From a virus, in the IMG/VR virus record IMGVR_UViG_3300047168_000262, positions 1 to 40,220 of that record: a stretch of 40,220 bases of DNA, one strand, 5' to 3'. Below the pieces are notes generated by a model. That model was given only the letters and a program-made list of their open reading frames with translations. It searched no databases and had not been told where the DNA came from. The first letter of the stretch is position 1. Each line of letters starts with the position of its first letter. Position numbers and translations under genes: made by a program. This document shows positions 38,925-40,220 of this stretch, piece by piece.

Positions 38925-39067
38925 GATATGTTTGTTTCTTGGTTGTTCTTTTCGTCTTTGCGTTCGGCGCGATTAGCCTGACGGCCGCAATGCCGTGGTA
39001 TGAGTTCTTTCCGATAGACGGCTTATTTTGGCTTTCATGGTTTGCTTATGACGGTAGGTGGTTTTGA
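38921..39067 (+). CDS. 48-residue membrane peptide
   Basis: A short gene overlapping the previous stop by ATGA. The product (MRYVCFLVVLFVFAFGAISL then MPWYEFFPIDGLFWLSW) has one clear membrane span at residues ~4-24 and an aromatic tail. It ends the small-gene chain. Function unknown. Confidence 0.55.
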   Translation: MRYVCFLVVLFVFAFGAISLTAAMPWYEFFPIDGLFWLSWFAYDGRWF

Positions 39068-39286
39068 TTATTGTCCGCGTCGAGTTGCTTTCGGCCAACA
39101 TGGGATACACGAAATGACCGCACAATCATTCGGCCGCGGCCGCAAACTTCCGGTATTATGTAGCACCCGCCACCAGACGGCGGCGACCAAAACCATCTAG
39201 GGACACGCCCATGACCGGTCTCAAAGTTTGTAAATTCCCTCAATCTGTAGGTATCTCCCAAAAAGCAATTTTTAGGGAGTTGGATT
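39068..39286. other. Intergenic leader region with an octamer
   Basis: This 219-base gap holds no convincing gene. It contains TATTAT at 39154-39159, a possible -10 box without a good -35, and a GGCGACCA octamer at 39182-39189, 97 bases before the next start. A - strand frame of ~95 codons crosses it but lacks support and overlaps the next gene. Confidence 0.4.
39182..39189 (+). promoter_or_regulatory. Intergenic octamer GGCGACCA, + strand copy
   Basis: The only gap copy on the + strand. It precedes a + strand gene, so orientation still follows the downstream gene. CCGCC and GGCGG arms lie next to it. Confidence 0.45.
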
Positions 39287-39577
39287 ATGGCGTCCGAAAA
39301 AGAAGCCAACGCAGACGTTTCAGAAGACTTCATTTTGCGTGCAGCCGTTCTGCCAGCGACTTATGTGAACCAGTTTCACATTTCGATTGCTTTTGGCGCT
39401 GTCAGGTTGGCCTTTTCAGAAATGATCTATGGAATTCCAGAGGGTCAACCGCGTCTTGCCGTTGCCATGTCTGCAGAAAGCGCTTTGCAATTGGCTGCCT
39501 TGATCTATCAAGTTTACGGCCAAGTGATGGTTCCTCCAGTTACGATGGAAAAGGACCTGAAAAAAGATGGGGGCTAG
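39287..39577 (+). CDS. Hypothetical protein, possibly DUF3467-like
   Basis: A 96-residue protein with ATYVNQFHISIAFGAVRLAF in the middle and AVAMSAESALQLAALI near the end, a beta-then-helix pattern that loosely recalls DUF3467. GGGAG lies upstream. It overlaps the next gene by 11 bases. The region is less GC-rich than its neighbours. The family link is weak. Confidence 0.55.
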   Translation: MASEKEANADVSEDFILRAAVLPATYVNQFHISIAFGAVRLAFSEMIYGIPEGQPRLAVAMSAESALQLAALIYQVYGQVMVPPVTMEKDLKKDGG

Positions 39578-39983
39578 GCGATCTGCGGGAGCCGAACTAC
39601 CGGAAAAGGGCGCATCTGCTCGTTCGGCAACCTCTAACGCCAGCACCAAAGGGGGTTTGGGTGCCGTGCATACTGCAGTCTACCTTCCAAGCACAGCCGA
39701 GTATGTTCTCGTGAGAGAAAATGATCTTGAAGAAATTGCGGAATTCGGCGTTTTGGAGCAAGGCGCTGGAGCGGCCGGAATGTTTTTTATTTCGGGGGCC
39801 TTCTGGACCGGCGTCACGCTCGCCTTTGAACATAGCAATGAATTAAAAGCGTATTTGATGCAGTTTATCATTTGTGTTTTAGCCTGCATTTTTGGCGGGG
39901 TTTTGCTTTGGATTTCCCGCAAACATTTCAAGATGCGAGATGAAAAGATAAGAAGTTACTTCAAGAAATCCGCAAGTTCATAG
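39567..39983 (+). CDS. Membrane protein with two spans
   Basis: A 138-residue protein with a disordered N-terminus (residues 1-40), a soluble linker with STAEYVLVRENDLEEI, and two membrane spans at ~65-85 and ~96-115 (AYLMQFIICVLACIFGGVLL), then a basic tail. Coupled to the 96-residue gene. No known family; pairing of a small soluble protein with a membrane partner is a feature of several defence or signalling modules, but nothing specific supports that here. Confidence 0.55.
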   Translation: MGARRSAGAELPEKGASARSATSNASTKGGLGAVHTAVYLPSTAEYVLVRENDLEEIAEFGVLEQGAGAAGMFFISGAFWTGVTLAFEHSNELKAYLMQFIICVLACIFGGVLLWISRKHFKMRDEKIRSYFKKSASS

Positions 39984-40220
39984 GTTTTGTAATTGCACGC
40001 CTTCTAATTCCAAAACAGCTAAAACCGCTAAAAAGAATGTCACCGCAAAGGTTCCTCGAACCAGTTTGCTATTCACAGACGCCTCCGTTTCCCCTTCGAA
40101 CCCGTGCTCGTTTAGCCGTCGAGCTAACTCGGCATAGGTCACGTCCGCCTTTTTTAGTTCCACCTTGATAAATTTCCGGGCCTTGTCGGCCCATTCCTTT
40201 TCTTTTGCCGAGATTGTCAT
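39978..40220 (-). CDS. DUF6471 protein
   Basis: An 80-residue protein starting MTISAKEKEWADKARKFIKV, with VTYAELARRLNEHGFEGETEAS and NSKLVRGTFAVTFFLAVLAV. This matches DUF6471, small proteins with a helix-turn-helix-like centre, so a DNA-binding role is likely. Its stop region overlaps the end of the + strand membrane gene by six bases. The start lies at the window edge. Confidence 0.75.
   Translation of the reverse strand: MTISAKEKEWADKARKFIKVELKKADVTYAELARRLNEHGFEGETEASVNSKLVRGTFAVTFFLAVLAVLELEGVQLQNL

Noticed and set aside
39046-39333. A 95-codon - strand frame
   Set aside because: Runs across the leader and into the start of a well-supported + strand gene; no ribosome site.
39362-39382. 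ATGTGAA / TTCACAT inverted repeat
   Set aside because: Inside a coding region and with arms in the opposite order to the CACAT dyads.

Overview
The window is a roughly 40 kb stretch of GC-rich DNA that is almost entirely a tailed-phage (siphovirus-type) genome segment. One host-like gene, an ErpA/IscA-type Fe-S insertion protein, sits at the left edge. GC-rich codon use and the style of the host-like gene suggest an alphaproteobacterium; this is inference and no species can be named. The arrangement fits a prophage with one end near the erpA-like gene. No integrase, repressor, terminase, portal or replication gene is present, so the element is incomplete here and prophage status is not proven.

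Layout. (1) 1-342, + strand: erpA-like gene with a strong intrinsic terminator at 451-482. (2) 402-4494, - strand: a chained accessory set (Zn-ribbon/HNH nuclease, DUF6527-like, DUF4406-like, dATP/dGTP diphosphohydrolase-like, small unknowns, metallophosphoesterase). (3) 4500-5376: SleB-type endolysin and a holin-like protein. (4) 5435-12842: tail tip in lambda order, L, K and a fused I-J host-specificity protein, plus two small downstream genes. (5) 12971-13803: two + strand genes inside the - strand tail region, a coiled-coil protein and a lipoprotein; they look like morons. (6) 13818-17225: fibre-like and tail-tip genes, including two gpM-like paralogues. (7) 17229-22691: tape measure with a lytic transglycosylase domain, and tail assembly chaperones joined by a TTTTTTG -1 frameshift. 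(8) 22856-26870: tail tube, tail terminator, head-tail joining genes and a very small gene. (9) 26931-37293: major capsid, scaffold, a remnant of a second capsid N-terminus, a giant internal-virion candidate of 1,766 residues, a prohead protease and a 377-residue protein. (10) 37410-39983, + strand: DUF5131 and a chain of small genes, two of them under 50 codons. (11) 39978-40220, - strand: a DUF6471 protein.

How it works together. The - strand from 37293 to 402 reads as one long late transcription direction: head, joining, tail tube, chaperones, tape measure, tail tip, lysis, accessory genes. Most neighbours overlap by 1-11 bases (ATGA, TGATG, TAATG), so translation is coupled. Where genes do not overlap, the gaps carry recurring short elements. 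The octamer GGCGACCA occurs in eight gaps, plus one near-match, always oriented with the downstream gene. A second dyad, CACAT-N4-RTGTG, occurs four times, only in gaps. These two families are the least explained signal in the window and may be a dispersed regulatory or boundary system.
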